Source: Pseudomonas libanensis (lineage in GTDB: Bacteria; Pseudomonadota; Gammaproteobacteria; Pseudomonadales; Pseudomonadaceae). From it: 64,000 nt of DNA. The DNA lies in assembly GCF_001439685.1 (NCBI RefSeq), contig NZ_JYLH01000006.1, positions 186,001-250,000 of the forward strand. The letters run 5' to 3'. Position numbers and translations under genes: made by a program. Below the pieces are notes generated by a model that worked only from the letters and a program-made list of their open reading frames with translations, made no database searches and had not been told where the DNA came from. Shown here piece by piece: positions 7,835 to 18,167 of the stretch; positions within the stretch are counted from its first letter, which is position 1, and the number at the start of each line of letters is the position of its first letter.

Positions 7835-9209
7835 CAAAGGCCCGGTCATCCATGACTGGCGCCCCGAAGACCCTGCGTTCTGGGGAAGCAGCGGCAAACA
7901 GACCGCCACCCGCAACCTGTGGATCTCCATTCCTGCACTGCTGCTGGCCTTTGCGGTGTGGATGGTCTGGAGCACGGTGATCGTGCGGTTGAACGCCATC
8001 GGCTTCAGCTTCACCACCGACCAGTTGTTCTGGCTGGCGGCATTGCCGGGGTTGTCCGGGGCGACCCTGCGCGTCTTCTATTCGTTCATGGTGCCGATCT
8101 TCGGGGGCCGGCGCTGGACCGCCGTGAGCACCGCGTCACTGCTGTTGCCGTCGATCTGGATGGGCTTGGCGGTGCAAGACCCAAGCACCTCGTACAGCGT
8201 GTTCGTGTTGATCGCCTTGCTCTGCGGTTTTGGTGGCGGCAACTTTGCCTCGAGCATGTCCAACATCAGCTTCTTCTATCCCAAGTCTCAGCAGGGTACA
8301 GCCCTTGGTCTCAACGCCGGGCTCGGCAACCTGGGCGTTTCGGTGATGCAGTTCTGCGTGCCGCTGGTGATTACTTTTGGCGTGTTCGGCTTCCTGGGCG
8401 GCCAGCCGCAAGTGCTGCAGGACGGTGCTCAGTTGTGGTTGCAGAACGCCGGGTTCATTTGGGTGCCGTTCATTGTATTGGTGACGGTGTTGGCCTGGTT
8501 TGGCATGAATGATCTGTCCAGTGCCCGCGCCTCGTTCAGCGAACAGGCGGTGATCTTCAAGCGCAAGCACAACTGGTTGATGTGCTGGTTGTACTTGGCG
8601 ACCTTCGGTTCGTTCATCGGCTTCTCCGCGGCGTTTCCGCTGCTGATCAAGACCTCCTTTCCGGACGTCATCGCCTTGAAATTCGCGTTCCTCGGCCCGC
8701 TGGTCGGCGCATTGGTTCGTCCCCTGGGCGGCTGGCTGGCGGACAAGCTCGGCGGCGCGAAAGTGACCCTGTGGAACTTCGTGCTGATGATCGTGATGGT
8801 CTTCGGTGTGCTGCACTTTTTGCCCCAGGACGGATCGGGCGGCAACTTCTACGGCTTCCTCGGCATGTTCATGCTGCTGTTCATTACCACCGGCGTGGGC
8901 AACGGCTCCACCTTCCGGATGATCCCGGTGATCTTCCGCACCCTGCATGAAAAATCCGCTGCGGGTAAACCTGCCGCCGTGCGCGAACAAGCGCTCAAGG
9001 ACGCCGGCAAGGAATCGGCCGCCGTCCTGGGTTTCAGTTCGGCCATGGGCGCCTTTGGTGCGTTCTTCATTCCCAAATCCTTCGGCACTTCGATGGCCCA
9101 GACCGGCGGCCCGGAGATGGCCTTCTACATGTTCGTCGGCTTTTACCTGAGCTGCATCGTGGTGACCTGGTGGTGGTACGCGCGCAAAGGCGCCGCGACA
9201 CCCTGCTGA
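7812..9209 (+). CDS. narK2: NarK2, nitrate/nitrite MFS antiporter
   Basis: 465-residue nitrate/nitrite porter, the second of the pair, with 12 predicted helices and a GNG..GNL glycine-rich nitrate signature around residues 150-180 (FASSMSNISFFYPK). The ATG at 7812 follows AGGAGAAGA; an upstream TTG in frame is less likely. NarK2-type proteins exchange cytoplasmic nitrite for nitrate, which is the steady-state mode during nitrate respiration. Confidence 0.93.
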   Translation: MSVLQKPDKGPVIHDWRPEDPAFWGSSGKQTATRNLWISIPALLLAFAVWMVWSTVIVRLNAIGFSFTTDQLFWLAALPGLSGATLRVFYSFMVPIFGGRRWTAVSTASLLLPSIWMGLAVQDPSTSYSVFVLIALLCGFGGGNFASSMSNISFFYPKSQQGTALGLNAGLGNLGVSVMQFCVPLVITFGVFGFLGGQPQVLQDGAQLWLQNAGFIWVPFIVLVTVLAWFGMNDLSSARASFSEQAVIFKRKHNWLMCWLYLATFGSFIGFSAAFPLLIKTSFPDVIALKFAFLGPLVGALVRPLGGWLADKLGGAKVTLWNFVLMIVMVFGVLHFLPQDGSGGNFYGFLGMFMLLFITTGVGNGSTFRMIPVIFRTLHEKSAAGKPAAVREQALKDAGKESAAVLGFSSAMGAFGAFFIPKSFGTSMAQTGGPEMAFYMFVGFYLSCIVVTWWWYARKGAATPC

Positions 9210-9279
9210 GTCGAACCCGAATCCAACCATTGCGTGGGCGGGGCACAGAACCCCGCAGCAAGCCTGAGAGGTGTACACC

Positions 9280-12200
9280 GTGAGTCATTTACTGGACCAA
9301 TTGCGGTTTTTCAATCGCAAGCAAAACGAGTTTTCCGACGGTCATGGAGAGACCCGCAAAGAGTCTCGCGACTGGGAAAACGTCTACCGTTCCCGCTGGC
9401 AGTACGACAAGATCGTGCGTTCCACCCACGGGGTGAACTGCACCGGGTCCTGCTCGTGGAAAATCTACGTCAAGAACGGCTTGATCACCTGGGAAACCCA
9501 GCAGACCGACTACCCGCGCACCCGCAACGATCTGCCCAACCATGAACCCCGTGGTTGCCCGCGTGGCGCCAGTTATAGCTGGTACATCTACAGCGCGAAC
9601 CGGCTCAAGTACCCGAAAATCCGCAAGCCGTTGCTGAAACTGTGGCGCGATGCGCGCCAGACCCTGGCGCCGGTCGAAGCCTGGGCGAGCATCGTCGAGG
9701 ACAAGGCCAAGGCCGACTCCTATAAAAGCAAGCGTGGCATGGGTGGCTTCATTCGTTCCAACTGGGAAGAAGTCAACGAGATCATCGCGGCGGCCAACGT
9801 CTACACCATCAAGCAATATGGGCCCGACCGCATTGTCGGCTTCTCGCCGATCCCTGCCATGTCGATGGTCAGCTATGCCGCCGGCTCGCGTTACCTGTCG
9901 CTGATCGGCGGCGCATGCCTGAGTTTCTATGACTGGTACTGCGACTTGCCACCGGCCTCGCCGATGGTCTGGGGCGAGCAGACCGACGTGCCGGAATCGG
10001 CCGACTGGTACAACTCCAACTACATCATTGCCTGGGGTTCCAACGTCCCTCAGACCCGGACCCCGGACGCGCACTTCTTTACCGAAGTGCGTTACAAGGG
10101 CACCAAGACGGTCGCCATTACCCCCGACTATTCGGAAGTCGCCAAGCTCACCGACCTGTGGCTGAACCCCAAACAAGGCACCGATGCGGCACTGGCGCAG
10201 GCGTTCAACCATGTCATCTTCAAAGAATTCCACCTGGACAAACCGAGCGCCTATTTCACCGAATACGCCAAGCGTTTCACCGATTTGCCGGTGCTGGTGC
10301 TGCTCAAGCAAATGGTCGACAAGGCACCGGGTGCAGGCTATCAGCCGGACCGTTTCCTGCGCGCCAGTGACCTGACCGACAACCTCGGCCAGGAAAACAA
10401 CCCGGAATGGAAAACCATCGCCCTCGACGTCAACGGTGAGTTGGTGTCCCCTCAGGGGTCCATCGGTTATCGCTGGGGAGAGAAGGGCAAGTGGAACATT
10501 CTTGCCCGTGAAGGTGGCGAAGGTCGCGAGATCGATCTGAAACTGAGCCTGATGGGCGATGACGTCGCCGAAGTGGCGTTCCCGTATTTTGCCGGTGAGT
10601 CCCACGAACACTTCCAGCACGTCGCCGGCGATGCCGTGCAATACCGCCGGGTGCCGGTGCATAACGTGGTGCTGGCCGATGGTAGCGTCGCTAAAGTGGC
10701 CACGGTGTTCGACCTGTCGGCGGCCAACCTGGCGATTGATCGTGGCCTGGGCGGTGAAAACGTCGCCAAGGATTACGACGACGCCTCGGTGCCCGGCACC
10801 CCGGCCTGGCAGGAGAAAATCACCGGCGTGAGCCGCGAAAAAGCCATCCAGATCGCCCGTGAGTTTGCCGACAACGCCGACAAGACCAAGGGCCGCTCGA
10901 TGATCATCGTCGGCGCGGCGATGAATCACTGGTACCACATGGACATGAACTACCGCGGGCTGATCAACATGCTCATGCTCTGCGGGTGTGTCGGCCAGAC
11001 CGGTGGCGGTTGGGCGCACTACGTCGGCCAGGAAAAACTGCGCCCACAATGCGGTTGGCTGCCCCTGGCGTTCGGCCTGGACTGGAACCGTCCACCGCGG
11101 CAAATGAACGGCACCAGCTTTTTCTACGCCCACAGCTCGCAATGGCGCCACGAGAAGATGAGCATGCACGACGTGCTCTCGCCGTTGGCCGATAAATCGC
11201 AATTTCCCGAACACGCCCTGGACTACAACATCCGCGCCGAACGGGCCGGCTGGCTGCCCAGCGCACCGCAACTCAATACCAATCCGCTGCACATCTGCCG
11301 CGATGCCGCCGCCGCCGGCATGGACCCGAAAGACTATGTGGTCAAGTCGTTGCAGGACGGTTCGCTGCGCTTCTCCTGCGAGCAGCCGGACAGCCCGGTG
11401 AACTTCCCGCGCAACATGTTCATCTGGCGTTCCAACCTGCTGGGCTCCTCGGGCAAGGGGCACGAGTACATGCTCAAGTACCTGCTCGGCACCAAGAACG
11501 GCGTGATGAACGAAGACATCGGCCAGGTCGGCGACTGCAAGCCCGAAGAAGCCGAATGGGTCGACGAGGGCGCCATCGGTAAGCTCGACCTGGTGACCAC
11601 GCTGGACTTTCGCATGTCCTCGACCTGTGTGTATTCCGACATCGTCTTGCCGACCGCGACCTGGTACGAAAAAGACGACATGAACACCTCGGACATGCAC
11701 CCGTTCATTCACCCCTTGTCGGCCGCCATCGACCCCGCTTGGGAGTCGCGTTCCGACTGGGAAATCTACAAAGGCATTGCCAAGGCGTTTTCCAGCATGT
11801 CCGAAGGGCACCTGGGCGTTGAACAGGACCTGGTGACCCTTCCACTGATGCACGACAGCGTCGGCGAACTGGCTCAGCCGTTTGGCGGCACCGACTGGAA
11901 AAGTGAAGGAGTGGCGCCAGTGCCGGGGAAAAACGCACCGAACCTGCATGTGGTCGAGCGTGATTATCCGAACATCTACAAGCAGTTCTCGTCCCTGGGG
12001 CCTTTGCTGGAAAAACACGGCAACGGCGGCAAGGGCATCAACTGGAACACCGAAGACGAAGTGAAATTCCTCGGTGAGCTGAACCACCACGAAGGCGATG
12101 CCGGCATCAGCCACGGTCGGCCGAAAATCGACACGGCCATCGACGCCGCTGAGGTGATCCTGTCCCTGGCGCCGGAAACCAACGGCCAGGTCGCCGTGAA

Positions 12201-13053
12201 AGCCTGGGCCGCGCTGTCGGAATTCACCGGCATCGATCACAGCCACCTGGCGCTGTCCAAGGCCCACGAGGCAATTCGTTTCCGCGACATCCAGGCCCAG
12301 CCGCGCAAGATCATTTCCAGCCCGACCTGGTCGGGTCTCGAAGACGATCACGTCAGCTACAACGCCGGCTACACCAACGTGCACGAGGCGATCCCATGGC
12401 GCACCATCACCGGCCGCCAGCAGTTCTACCAGGATCACCCGTGGATGCAGGCGTTCGGCGAACAACTGATGAGTTATCGCCCACCGGTCAACACCCGCAC
12501 CATTGAAGGGGTGAAGGGCAAGCGCAGCAATGGCGAGATCGAGATCGTCCTGAACTGGATCACCCCGCACCAGAAATGGGGTATCCACAGCACCTACAGC
12601 GACAACCTGCTGATGCTGACCCTCAGCCGTGGCGGGCCGATTGTCTGGCTCTCGGAGAACGATGCAAAAAGCGCCGGTATTGAAGACAACGACTGGATCG
12701 AGTGTTTCAACGTCAACGGTGCGCTGACCGCCCGTGCGGTGGTCAGCCAGCGGGTCAAGGACGGCATGGTGATGATGTACCACGCCCAGGAACGAATCGT
12801 GAACGTGCCCGGTTCCGAAACCACCAAGACCCGTGGCGGCCACCACAACTCGGTGACCCGCGTCGTGCTCAAGCCGACCCACATGATCGGTGGCTACGCC
12901 CAGCAAGCTTACGGTTTCAACTATTACGGCACCGTCGGCTGCAATCGCGATGAGTTTGTCGTGGTGCGCAAAATGTCCAAAGTCGACTGGCTCGATGGTT
13001 CGTCCGGTGATGACCTGCCGCGTCCGCTGCCGACCGATATCGAGGAGAACTGA
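9280..13053 (+). CDS. narG: NarG, respiratory nitrate reductase alpha (molybdenum) subunit
   Basis: 1257-residue catalytic subunit of the membrane-bound, cytoplasm-facing nitrate reductase, which reduces nitrate to nitrite with a bis-MGD molybdenum cofactor. The FS0 cluster ligands His50, Cys54, Cys58 and Cys93 and the molybdenum ligand Asp222 (YCDLPPASP) sit at the expected positions. GTG at 9280 gives the conserved MSHLLD start and has GAGAGG seven bases before it; the GTG nine bases earlier is less likely. The 3' end runs directly into narH. Confidence 0.98.
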   Translation: MSHLLDQLRFFNRKQNEFSDGHGETRKESRDWENVYRSRWQYDKIVRSTHGVNCTGSCSWKIYVKNGLITWETQQTDYPRTRNDLPNHEPRGCPRGASYSWYIYSANRLKYPKIRKPLLKLWRDARQTLAPVEAWASIVEDKAKADSYKSKRGMGGFIRSNWEEVNEIIAAANVYTIKQYGPDRIVGFSPIPAMSMVSYAAGSRYLSLIGGACLSFYDWYCDLPPASPMVWGEQTDVPESADWYNSNYIIAWGSNVPQTRTPDAHFFTEVRYKGTKTVAITPDYSEVAKLTDLWLNPKQGTDAALAQAFNHVIFKEFHLDKPSAYFTEYAKRFTDLPVLVLLKQMVDKAPGAGYQPDRFLRASDLTDNLGQENNPEWKTIALDVNGELVSPQGSIGYRWGEKGKWNILAREGGEGREIDLKLSLMGDDVAEVAFPYFAGESHEHFQHVAGDAVQYRRVPVHNVVLADGSVAKVATVFDLSAANLAIDRGLGGENVAKDYDDASVPGTPAWQEKITGVSREKAIQIAREFADNADKTKGRSMIIVGAAMNHWYHMDMNYRGLINMLMLCGCVGQTGGGWAHYVGQEKLRPQCGWLPLAFGLDWNRPPRQMNGTSFFYAHSSQWRHEKMSMHDVLSPLADKSQFPEHALDYNIRAERAGWLPSAPQLNTNPLHICRDAAAAGMDPKDYVVKSLQDGSLRFSCEQPDSPVNFPRNMFIWRSNLLGSSGKGHEYMLKYLLGTKNGVMNEDIGQVGDCKPEEAEWVDEGAIGKLDLVTTLDFRMSSTCVYSDIVLPTATWYEKDDMNTSDMHPFIHPLSAAIDPAWESRSDWEIYKGIAKAFSSMSEGHLGVEQDLVTLPLMHDSVGELAQPFGGTDWKSEGVAPVPGKNAPNLHVVERDYPNIYKQFSSLGPLLEKHGNGGKGINWNTEDEVKFLGELNHHEGDAGISHGRPKIDTAIDAAEVILSLAPETNGQVAVKAWAALSEFTGIDHSHLALSKAHEAIRFRDIQAQPRKIISSPTWSGLEDDHVSYNAGYTNVHEAIPWRTITGRQQFYQDHPWMQAFGEQLMSYRPPVNTRTIEGVKGKRSNGEIEIVLNWITPHQKWGIHSTYSDNLLMLTLSRGGPIVWLSENDAKSAGIEDNDWIECFNVNGALTARAVVSQRVKDGMVMMYHAQERIVNVPGSETTKTRGGHHNSVTRVVLKPTHMIGGYAQQAYGFNYYGTVGCNRDEFVVVRKMSKVDWLDGSSGDDLPRPLPTDIEEN

Positions 13054-13054
13054 G

Positions 13055-14593
13055 ATGAAGATTCGCTCACAAATCGGCATGGTTCTGAACCTGGACAAAT
13101 GCATCGGTTGCCACACGTGTTCGATCACCTGCAAAAACGTCTGGACCAGCCGCGAAGGCATGGAATACGCCTGGTTCAACAACGTTGAATCGAAACCGGG
13201 CATCGGCTATCCGAAGGAATGGGAAAATCAGGACAAGTGGAAGGGCGGCTGGATTCGCAACGCCAACGGCACGATCAACCCACGCATCGGCGGAAAATTT
13301 CGCGTGTTGGCGAATATTTTTGCCAACCCGGACCTGCCGAGCCTCGACGACTACTACGAGCCGTTCGACTTCGACTACCAGCACCTGCACACCGCACCGC
13401 TGGGCGAGCACCAGCCCACCGCGCGTCCGCGTTCGCTGATCTCTGGCAAACGCATGGAAAAAATCGAATGGGGCCCGAACTGGGAGGAAATCCTCGGCAC
13501 CGAATTCGCCAAGCGTCGCAAGGACAAGAACTTTGACAAGATCCAGGCGGACATCTACGGCGAGTACGAAAACACCTTCATGATGTATCTGCCGCGCCTG
13601 TGCGAGCACTGCCTCAACCCGACCTGCGCGGCGTCGTGCCCCAGCGGGGCGATCTACAAGCGCGAAGAGGACGGTATCGTCCTGATCGACCAGGAAAAAT
13701 GCCGTGGCTGGCGGATGTGCATCAGTGGCTGCCCGTACAAGAAGATCTACTTCAACTGGAAAAGCGGCAAATCCGAGAAATGCATCTTCTGCTACCCGCG
13801 TATCGAAGCCGGGATGCCGACTGTTTGCGCCGAAACCTGTGTCGGCCGTATCCGCTACCTCGGGGTGCTGCTGTATGACGCCGACCGTATCAGCGAAGTC
13901 GCCAGCACCGCCAACGAGCAGGACCTGTACGAAAAACAACTGGAGATCTTCCTCGACCCGAACGATCCGGCGGTCATCCGCCAGGCCTTGGCCGATGGTG
14001 TTCCGCAGTCGGTGATCGACTCGGCGCAACGCTCGCCGGTCTACAAGATGGCCGTGGACTGGAAGCTCGCGCTGCCGCTGCACCCGGAATACCGCACCTT
14101 GCCGATGGTTTGGTATGTGCCGCCGCTCTCGCCGATCCAGAACGCCGCCACTGCCGGCACCGTGGGCATGAACGGGGTGATCCCGGATGTGGACAGCCTG
14201 CGCATTCCACTCAAGTACCTGGCCAACCTGCTGACGGCGGGCGATGAAAAACCGGTCAAGCGTGCGCTCAAACGCTTGTTGGCGATGCGCGCCTACAAGC
14301 GTTCCGAGCAAGTCGATGGCGTGCAGGACTTGCAAGTGCTGGCGGATGTCGGCTTGAGCGTGGCCCAGGTCGAAGAGATGTATCGCTACCTGGCGATTGC
14401 CAACTATGAAGACCGCTTCGTGGTACCGAGTGCCCACCGTGAAGATGCCATGAGCGACGCCTTCGCCGAGCGCTCCGGTTGCGGCTTCAGTTTCGGCAGC
14501 GGTTGCAGCGGCAGCTCCGACACCAACCTGTTTGGGGCGAAGAAAGCCAACCGCCGCGACATCCTCAAAACCGTGCAGGTGTGGGAGCAATGA
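13055..14593 (+). CDS. narH: NarH, nitrate reductase beta (iron-sulfur) subunit
   Basis: 512-residue electron-transfer subunit carrying four Fe-S clusters. The first ferredoxin motif is Cys16-x2-Cys19-x2-Cys22-x3-Cys26. The CRGWRMC motif has Trp in place of a cysteine, the known signature of the 3Fe-4S cluster in NarH. ATG is one base after the narG stop, with GAGGAGAA in the narG end as ribosome site. The C-terminal Gly/Cys/Ser-rich stretch (CGFSFGSGCSGSS, near residue 475) also occurs in Pseudomonas NarH. Confidence 0.98.
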   Translation: MKIRSQIGMVLNLDKCIGCHTCSITCKNVWTSREGMEYAWFNNVESKPGIGYPKEWENQDKWKGGWIRNANGTINPRIGGKFRVLANIFANPDLPSLDDYYEPFDFDYQHLHTAPLGEHQPTARPRSLISGKRMEKIEWGPNWEEILGTEFAKRRKDKNFDKIQADIYGEYENTFMMYLPRLCEHCLNPTCAASCPSGAIYKREEDGIVLIDQEKCRGWRMCISGCPYKKIYFNWKSGKSEKCIFCYPRIEAGMPTVCAETCVGRIRYLGVLLYDADRISEVASTANEQDLYEKQLEIFLDPNDPAVIRQALADGVPQSVIDSAQRSPVYKMAVDWKLALPLHPEYRTLPMVWYVPPLSPIQNAATAGTVGMNGVIPDVDSLRIPLKYLANLLTAGDEKPVKRALKRLLAMRAYKRSEQVDGVQDLQVLADVGLSVAQVEEMYRYLAIANYEDRFVVPSAHREDAMSDAFAERSGCGFSFGSGCSGSSDTNLFGAKKANRRDILKTVQVWEQ

Positions 14594-15351
14594 GCATGCA
14601 AATTCTCAAAGTGATTTCGCTGCTGCTCGACTACCCGACGGAGGCACTGACGGGCGGTCGCGACGAGCTGGAGCAAGCGATTGTCCAGTCCCGGGAAATC
14701 AGCCCGACGCAACGCGGCGCATTGTTCGAGTTGCTGGAACTGATCTGCGCCAATGACCTGATGGACGGGCAGGAGCACTACGGTGCGCTGTTCGGCCGCG
14801 GGCGCTCGCTGTCGCTGCTGTTGTTTGAGCACGTACATGGCGAGTCCCGTGACCGTGGCCAGGCGATGGTCGACATGATGGCCCAGTACGAAGCCGCCGG
14901 TTTTGCCATCGGCGTCAAGGAGCTGCCGGACTATATCCCGCTGTACCTGGAATTCCTCTCGACCCGCGAAGACATCGAGGCCCGCGAAGGCCTGGCGGAT
15001 GTGGCGCATTTGCTGGCCTTGCTTGCGGCGCGCCTGGAGGAGCGTGAAAGCGCTTACGCCAGTTGTTTCCGGGCGTTGCTGCAGATCGCCGGGGCCGAGC
15101 CCCATCAAGCGGTGGCTGACCTGCGCGAACAGGTCGCCGCAGAACCGCGCGATGACTCCCTCGAGGCCCTCGACAAGATCTGGGAAGAAGAGGCCGTGGA
15201 CTTTCTGCAGGCGGAACAGCAGGACCGTTGCAGTTCGCTGCCAAGCGCGCCGGGCAAGGCCCGGGAAGAAAGCGCGGTGCCTCTGCACTGGGTCGATTTT
15301 CAGCATGAAGGGCTGGCCGCTGTGCCAGCCGAGGAGGTGGGCAATGTCTAA
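14590..15351 (+). CDS. narJ: NarJ, nitrate reductase assembly chaperone
   Basis: 253-residue TorD/DmsD-superfamily chaperone that holds apo-NarG for molybdenum-cofactor insertion and is not part of the final enzyme. All-helical, with the conserved PDYIPLYLEFLS block at about residues 113-124. The start codon overlaps the narH stop (ATGA). A GAGGAGG at its 3' end serves narI, which begins inside narJ. Confidence 0.95.
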   Translation: MSMQILKVISLLLDYPTEALTGGRDELEQAIVQSREISPTQRGALFELLELICANDLMDGQEHYGALFGRGRSLSLLLFEHVHGESRDRGQAMVDMMAQYEAAGFAIGVKELPDYIPLYLEFLSTREDIEAREGLADVAHLLALLAARLEERESAYASCFRALLQIAGAEPHQAVADLREQVAAEPRDDSLEALDKIWEEEAVDFLQAEQQDRCSSLPSAPGKAREESAVPLHWVDFQHEGLAAVPAEEVGNV

Positions 15352-16024
15352 ATGGAATCTTTTGCTGTTCGGGGTTTACCCTTATGTGGCCCTGGCGATT
15401 TGCCTGATTGGCAGTTGGGCACGCTTCGATCTGTCGCAGTACACGTGGAAGGCCGGCTCCAGCCAGATGCTCAACCAGCGCGGCATGCGCGTGGCGAGTA
15501 ACTTTTTCCATATCGGCGTGTTGTTCGTGCTGGCCGGGCACTTCGTCGGCCTGCTGACGCCGGCATCGGTCTACCACCATGTGATCAGCACGCAGAGCAA
15601 GCAGTTACTGGCGATGGTTTCCGGTGGGGTGTTCGGCCTGTTATGCCTGGTGGGGTTGCTGATGCTGATCAAGCGGCGGCTGACCGACCCACGGGTTCGC
15701 GCCACTTCCAGCCCGTCGGACATCTTGGTCCTGCTGGTGCTGCTCGCGCAATTGCTGCTCGGCCTGCTGACGATCGTCGCGTCCACCGACCACATGGACG
15801 GCTCGGTGATGGTGATGCTCGCCGATTGGGCGCAGAACACTGTGCTGCTGAGGCCAATGGAAGCGGCGGCGTCTATCGCGCCCGTCGGGCTGACCTACAA
15901 GCTGCATGTGTTTCTCGGCTTGACCTTGTTCGTGCTGTTTCCCTTCACCCGTCTCGTACACATGATCAGCGCACCGGTCTGGTACTTGGGGCGTCGCTAT
16001 CAAATCGTTCGGCAGAAATTCTGA
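15344..16024 (+). CDS. narI: NarI, nitrate reductase gamma (cytochrome b) subunit
   Basis: 226-residue membrane anchor with five predicted helices that binds two b haems and oxidises quinol. Histidines expected as haem ligands are visible in FFHIGVLFVLAGHFVG and in the YKLHVFLGL helix. The ATG overlaps narJ by 8 bases. Quinone for this site would be supplied under anoxia by the ubiUVT products encoded at the left of the window. Confidence 0.97.
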   Translation: MSKWNLLLFGVYPYVALAICLIGSWARFDLSQYTWKAGSSQMLNQRGMRVASNFFHIGVLFVLAGHFVGLLTPASVYHHVISTQSKQLLAMVSGGVFGLLCLVGLLMLIKRRLTDPRVRATSSPSDILVLLVLLAQLLLGLLTIVASTDHMDGSVMVMLADWAQNTVLLRPMEAAASIAPVGLTYKLHVFLGLTLFVLFPFTRLVHMISAPVWYLGRRYQIVRQKF

Positions 16025-16034
16025 GGAGACAATC

Positions 16035-16994
16035 ATGTCAGGTGGATGTGGATGTGGCGGCGGTAACGGGGGCAGCGGTGGCTGCGGTTCTTCAAAAAAA
16101 GGCGAGGCCGATGTGGTGGATATCGCGCCGACCGGTGTGGTGCAGGTTGACGAGCTGCCGGTTGCGCCAGCGGCCGATGACGCCCCGGCGCAGTTGATCG
16201 CCAGCAGCGAGCAGGAGTGGCCGATCATCAGCGTCAATGAGGTATCGATCACCCCACAGGCGCTGGCCCAGGAGTTGCAATATCACCCGGCGCCAACCCG
16301 CGAGGAGGCGGTCTATCAGGCCGCTCGAGCGCTGGTGATCCGCGAGTTGTTGCAGCAACGCATTGCCGAACTCGGTGTGTCGCTGCAGATCGGCGCCGGT
16401 GAGAATGAAGAAGAAGCAGCCACGCGCTTGTTGCTTGAGCGTGAGGTGCATGTGCCGCAGTGCGACGAAGAAACCAGCCTTCGTTATTACGCAAACAACC
16501 GCGGGCGCTTTCACAGCGCGCCGTTGCTGGCCGTGCGGCACATCCTGCTTGAATGTGCGCCGGACGATGCCGAGGCCCGTGCACTTGCGCATGCCCAGGC
16601 TGAAATCCTGCTGCAACGGCTGGCGGACCTCCCCGGCAGTTTTGCCGAGTTGGCGGTGAAGTATTCGGCCTGCCCGTCGAAGGCTCAGGGCGGTTCCTTG
16701 GGGCAGATCAGCAAGGGCCAGACCGTGCCCGAACTGGAACGCCAGCTGTTCACCCTGGCACCGGGGCTGGCCAGTAAACCTTTGGAAAGCCGTTACGGCT
16801 GGCACGTGGTCAGTGTCGATCAGCGGATCGAAGGCATGCCGTTGCCCTATGAAGTGGTGTCGACGGCGATCCGCACGCAGTTGCAGCAAGGCGTCTGGCA
16901 AAAAGCCCTGGTGCAATACCTGCAAACCCTGATCGGCGCGGCGGATATTCGCGGCATCCATTTACAGGGTGCCGACTCACCACTGGTGCAGTGA
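16035..16994 (+). CDS. PpiC-type (parvulin/NifM-like) peptidyl-prolyl isomerase of the nar operon
   Basis: 319-residue protein with a parvulin rotamase domain at about residues 160-265 ([10 protein letters not shown] ... [17 protein letters not shown]) and a helical N-terminal part. It has no signal peptide, so it should act in the cytoplasm, presumably in folding or maturation of NarGH. The first 20 residues are an unusual Cys/Gly run with Cys5, Cys7 and Cys17 (GGCGCGGGNGG..GGC). A PpiC gene in this place is also found in P. aeruginosa between narI and moaA1. ATG follows GAGGAGACAATC, 10 bases after narI. Confidence 0.85.
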   Translation: MSGGCGCGGGNGGSGGCGSSKKGEADVVDIAPTGVVQVDELPVAPAADDAPAQLIASSEQEWPIISVNEVSITPQALAQELQYHPAPTREEAVYQAARALVIRELLQQRIAELGVSLQIGAGENEEEAATRLLLEREVHVPQCDEETSLRYYANNRGRFHSAPLLAVRHILLECAPDDAEARALAHAQAEILLQRLADLPGSFAELAVKYSACPSKAQGGSLGQISKGQTVPELERQLFTLAPGLASKPLESRYGWHVVSVDQRIEGMPLPYEVVSTAIRTQLQQGVWQKALVQYLQTLIGAADIRGIHLQGADSPLVQ

Positions 16995-17019
16995 GCCTTT
17001 GGGGGCAACGGGAGAAGTG

Positions 17020-18012
17020 ATGAACGCGGTCATGCAGGATGGTTTTGGACGGCAGATTGACTATCTGCGGATGTCGGTGACGGACCGTTGTGATTTTCGC
17101 TGTGTGTATTGCATGGCGAAAAACATGACGTTCCTGCCGCGCCAGCAGGTCCTGACGCTGGAGGAGTTGCAGCGCCTGGCGAGGCTGTTCGTCGGCCTCG
17201 GCGTACGCAAGATTCGCCTGACCGGCGGTGAGCCGCTGATCCGTCCCGGCATTGTCGATTTATGCCGCAATATCGCCGCCTTGCCGGGTTTGCGCGAACT
17301 GGTGATGACCAGCAACGGCTCGCAACTGGGCCGTTTGGCCCGGCCGTTGGCGGAGGCGGGCGTCAAGCGCATGAACATCAGCCTCGATAGCCTGGACGCG
17401 CAGAAATTTCGCGCGATCACCCGCAACGGCGATCTCGACCAAGTGCTGGGCGGCATTGAAGCGGCGCGCGGCGCGGGGTTTGAGCGGATCAAGCTCAACT
17501 GCGTGGTGATGAAGGGGCGCAACTTCGATGAAGTGCTGGGGTTGGTGCAGTACGCCATCCGGCAACGCATCGACATCAGTTTCATCGAAGAAATGCCCCT
17601 GGGCGACGTTGGGCGCTCGCGGGGCGAAGCGTTTTGCTCCAGCGATGAGGTGCGAACGCTGATCGCCAGTCGGCACCGGCTGCTCGACAGCGCCGAAAAC
17701 AGCGGGGGGCCGGCGCGCTACGTGCGCCTGGAACGCCATCCCGATACCCGCATCGGCTTCATCTCACCCAACAGTCACAACTTTTGTGGCAGTTGCAACC
17801 GGGTACGGATGACCGTTGAGGGCAAGCTGTTGCTGTGCCTGGGGCAGGACGACGCGCTGGATTTGCGTGGCTTGCTGCGCCGCTATCCGCTGGACGATCA
17901 ACCGCTGATCGACGCCGTGCACAAAGCCCTGCACGGCAAGCCATTGCGCCACGACTTCAACCCTGGCGGCGAGGTGCAGGTAGTGCGCTTCATGAACATG
18001 AGTGGCGGCTGA
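17020..18012 (+). CDS. moaA: MoaA, GTP 3',8-cyclase (molybdenum cofactor synthesis)
   Basis: 330-residue radical-SAM enzyme that makes 3',8-cyclo-GTP, the first step of molybdopterin synthesis. The SAM cluster motif CDFRCVYC lies near residue 24, and the second, GTP-binding cluster motif is FCGSCNR with a third cysteine at LLLCLG. The C-terminus ends in Gly-Gly, the tail that enters the active site. It is the last gene of the nar operon and supplies cofactor for NarG, as moaA1 does in P. aeruginosa; a housekeeping moaA probably exists elsewhere. Confidence 0.95.
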   Translation: MNAVMQDGFGRQIDYLRMSVTDRCDFRCVYCMAKNMTFLPRQQVLTLEELQRLARLFVGLGVRKIRLTGGEPLIRPGIVDLCRNIAALPGLRELVMTSNGSQLGRLARPLAEAGVKRMNISLDSLDAQKFRAITRNGDLDQVLGGIEAARGAGFERIKLNCVVMKGRNFDEVLGLVQYAIRQRIDISFIEEMPLGDVGRSRGEAFCSSDEVRTLIASRHRLLDSAENSGGPARYVRLERHPDTRIGFISPNSHNFCGSCNRVRMTVEGKLLLCLGQDDALDLRGLLRRYPLDDQPLIDAVHKALHGKPLRHDFNPGGEVQVVRFMNMSGG

Positions 18013-18094
18013 ACGGGATACGCCGAGCCACCGTGAACCCTCGTTGGCCATGTATTCGTCACCGGTCCTGAGGGCGGTTTTTTGCCTCACAATC

Positions 18095-18108
18095 TTGATA
18101 TTGATCAA
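18095..18108. promoter_or_regulatory. Anr/Dnr box of the nrdD promoter
   Basis: TTGAT-ATTG-ATCAA is a perfect consensus box centred at 18101.5. TAGTCT at 18131-18136 is the matching -10, predicting a start near 18143. Confidence 0.9.
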
Positions 18109-18136
18109 TTGCAAAACCGCCTATTGCCCGTAGTCT

Positions 18137-18152
18137 TCACTGCATATTGTGT
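18137..18152. promoter_or_regulatory. NrdR box 1
   Basis: TCACTGCATATTGTGT fits the NrdR consensus (acaCwAtATaTwGtgt) at 13 of 16 positions and overlaps the predicted transcription start. NrdR represses ribonucleotide reductase operons when dATP is high. Confidence 0.8.
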
Positions 18153-18167
18153 TTTTTGTTTATTAAA

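Noticed and set aside
9289..13203. 1304-codon open frame on the minus strand opposite narG
   Set aside because: It is the antisense shadow of a highly GC-biased gene; narG itself has all expected ligands and the shadow resembles no protein family.
13067..14590. 507-codon minus-strand frame opposite narH
   Set aside because: Antisense shadow of narH, with long low-complexity V/A/R/G composition.
18012..18094. Terminator after moaA (GGGCGGTTTTTTG)
   Set aside because: A T run is present but no convincing stem precedes it.
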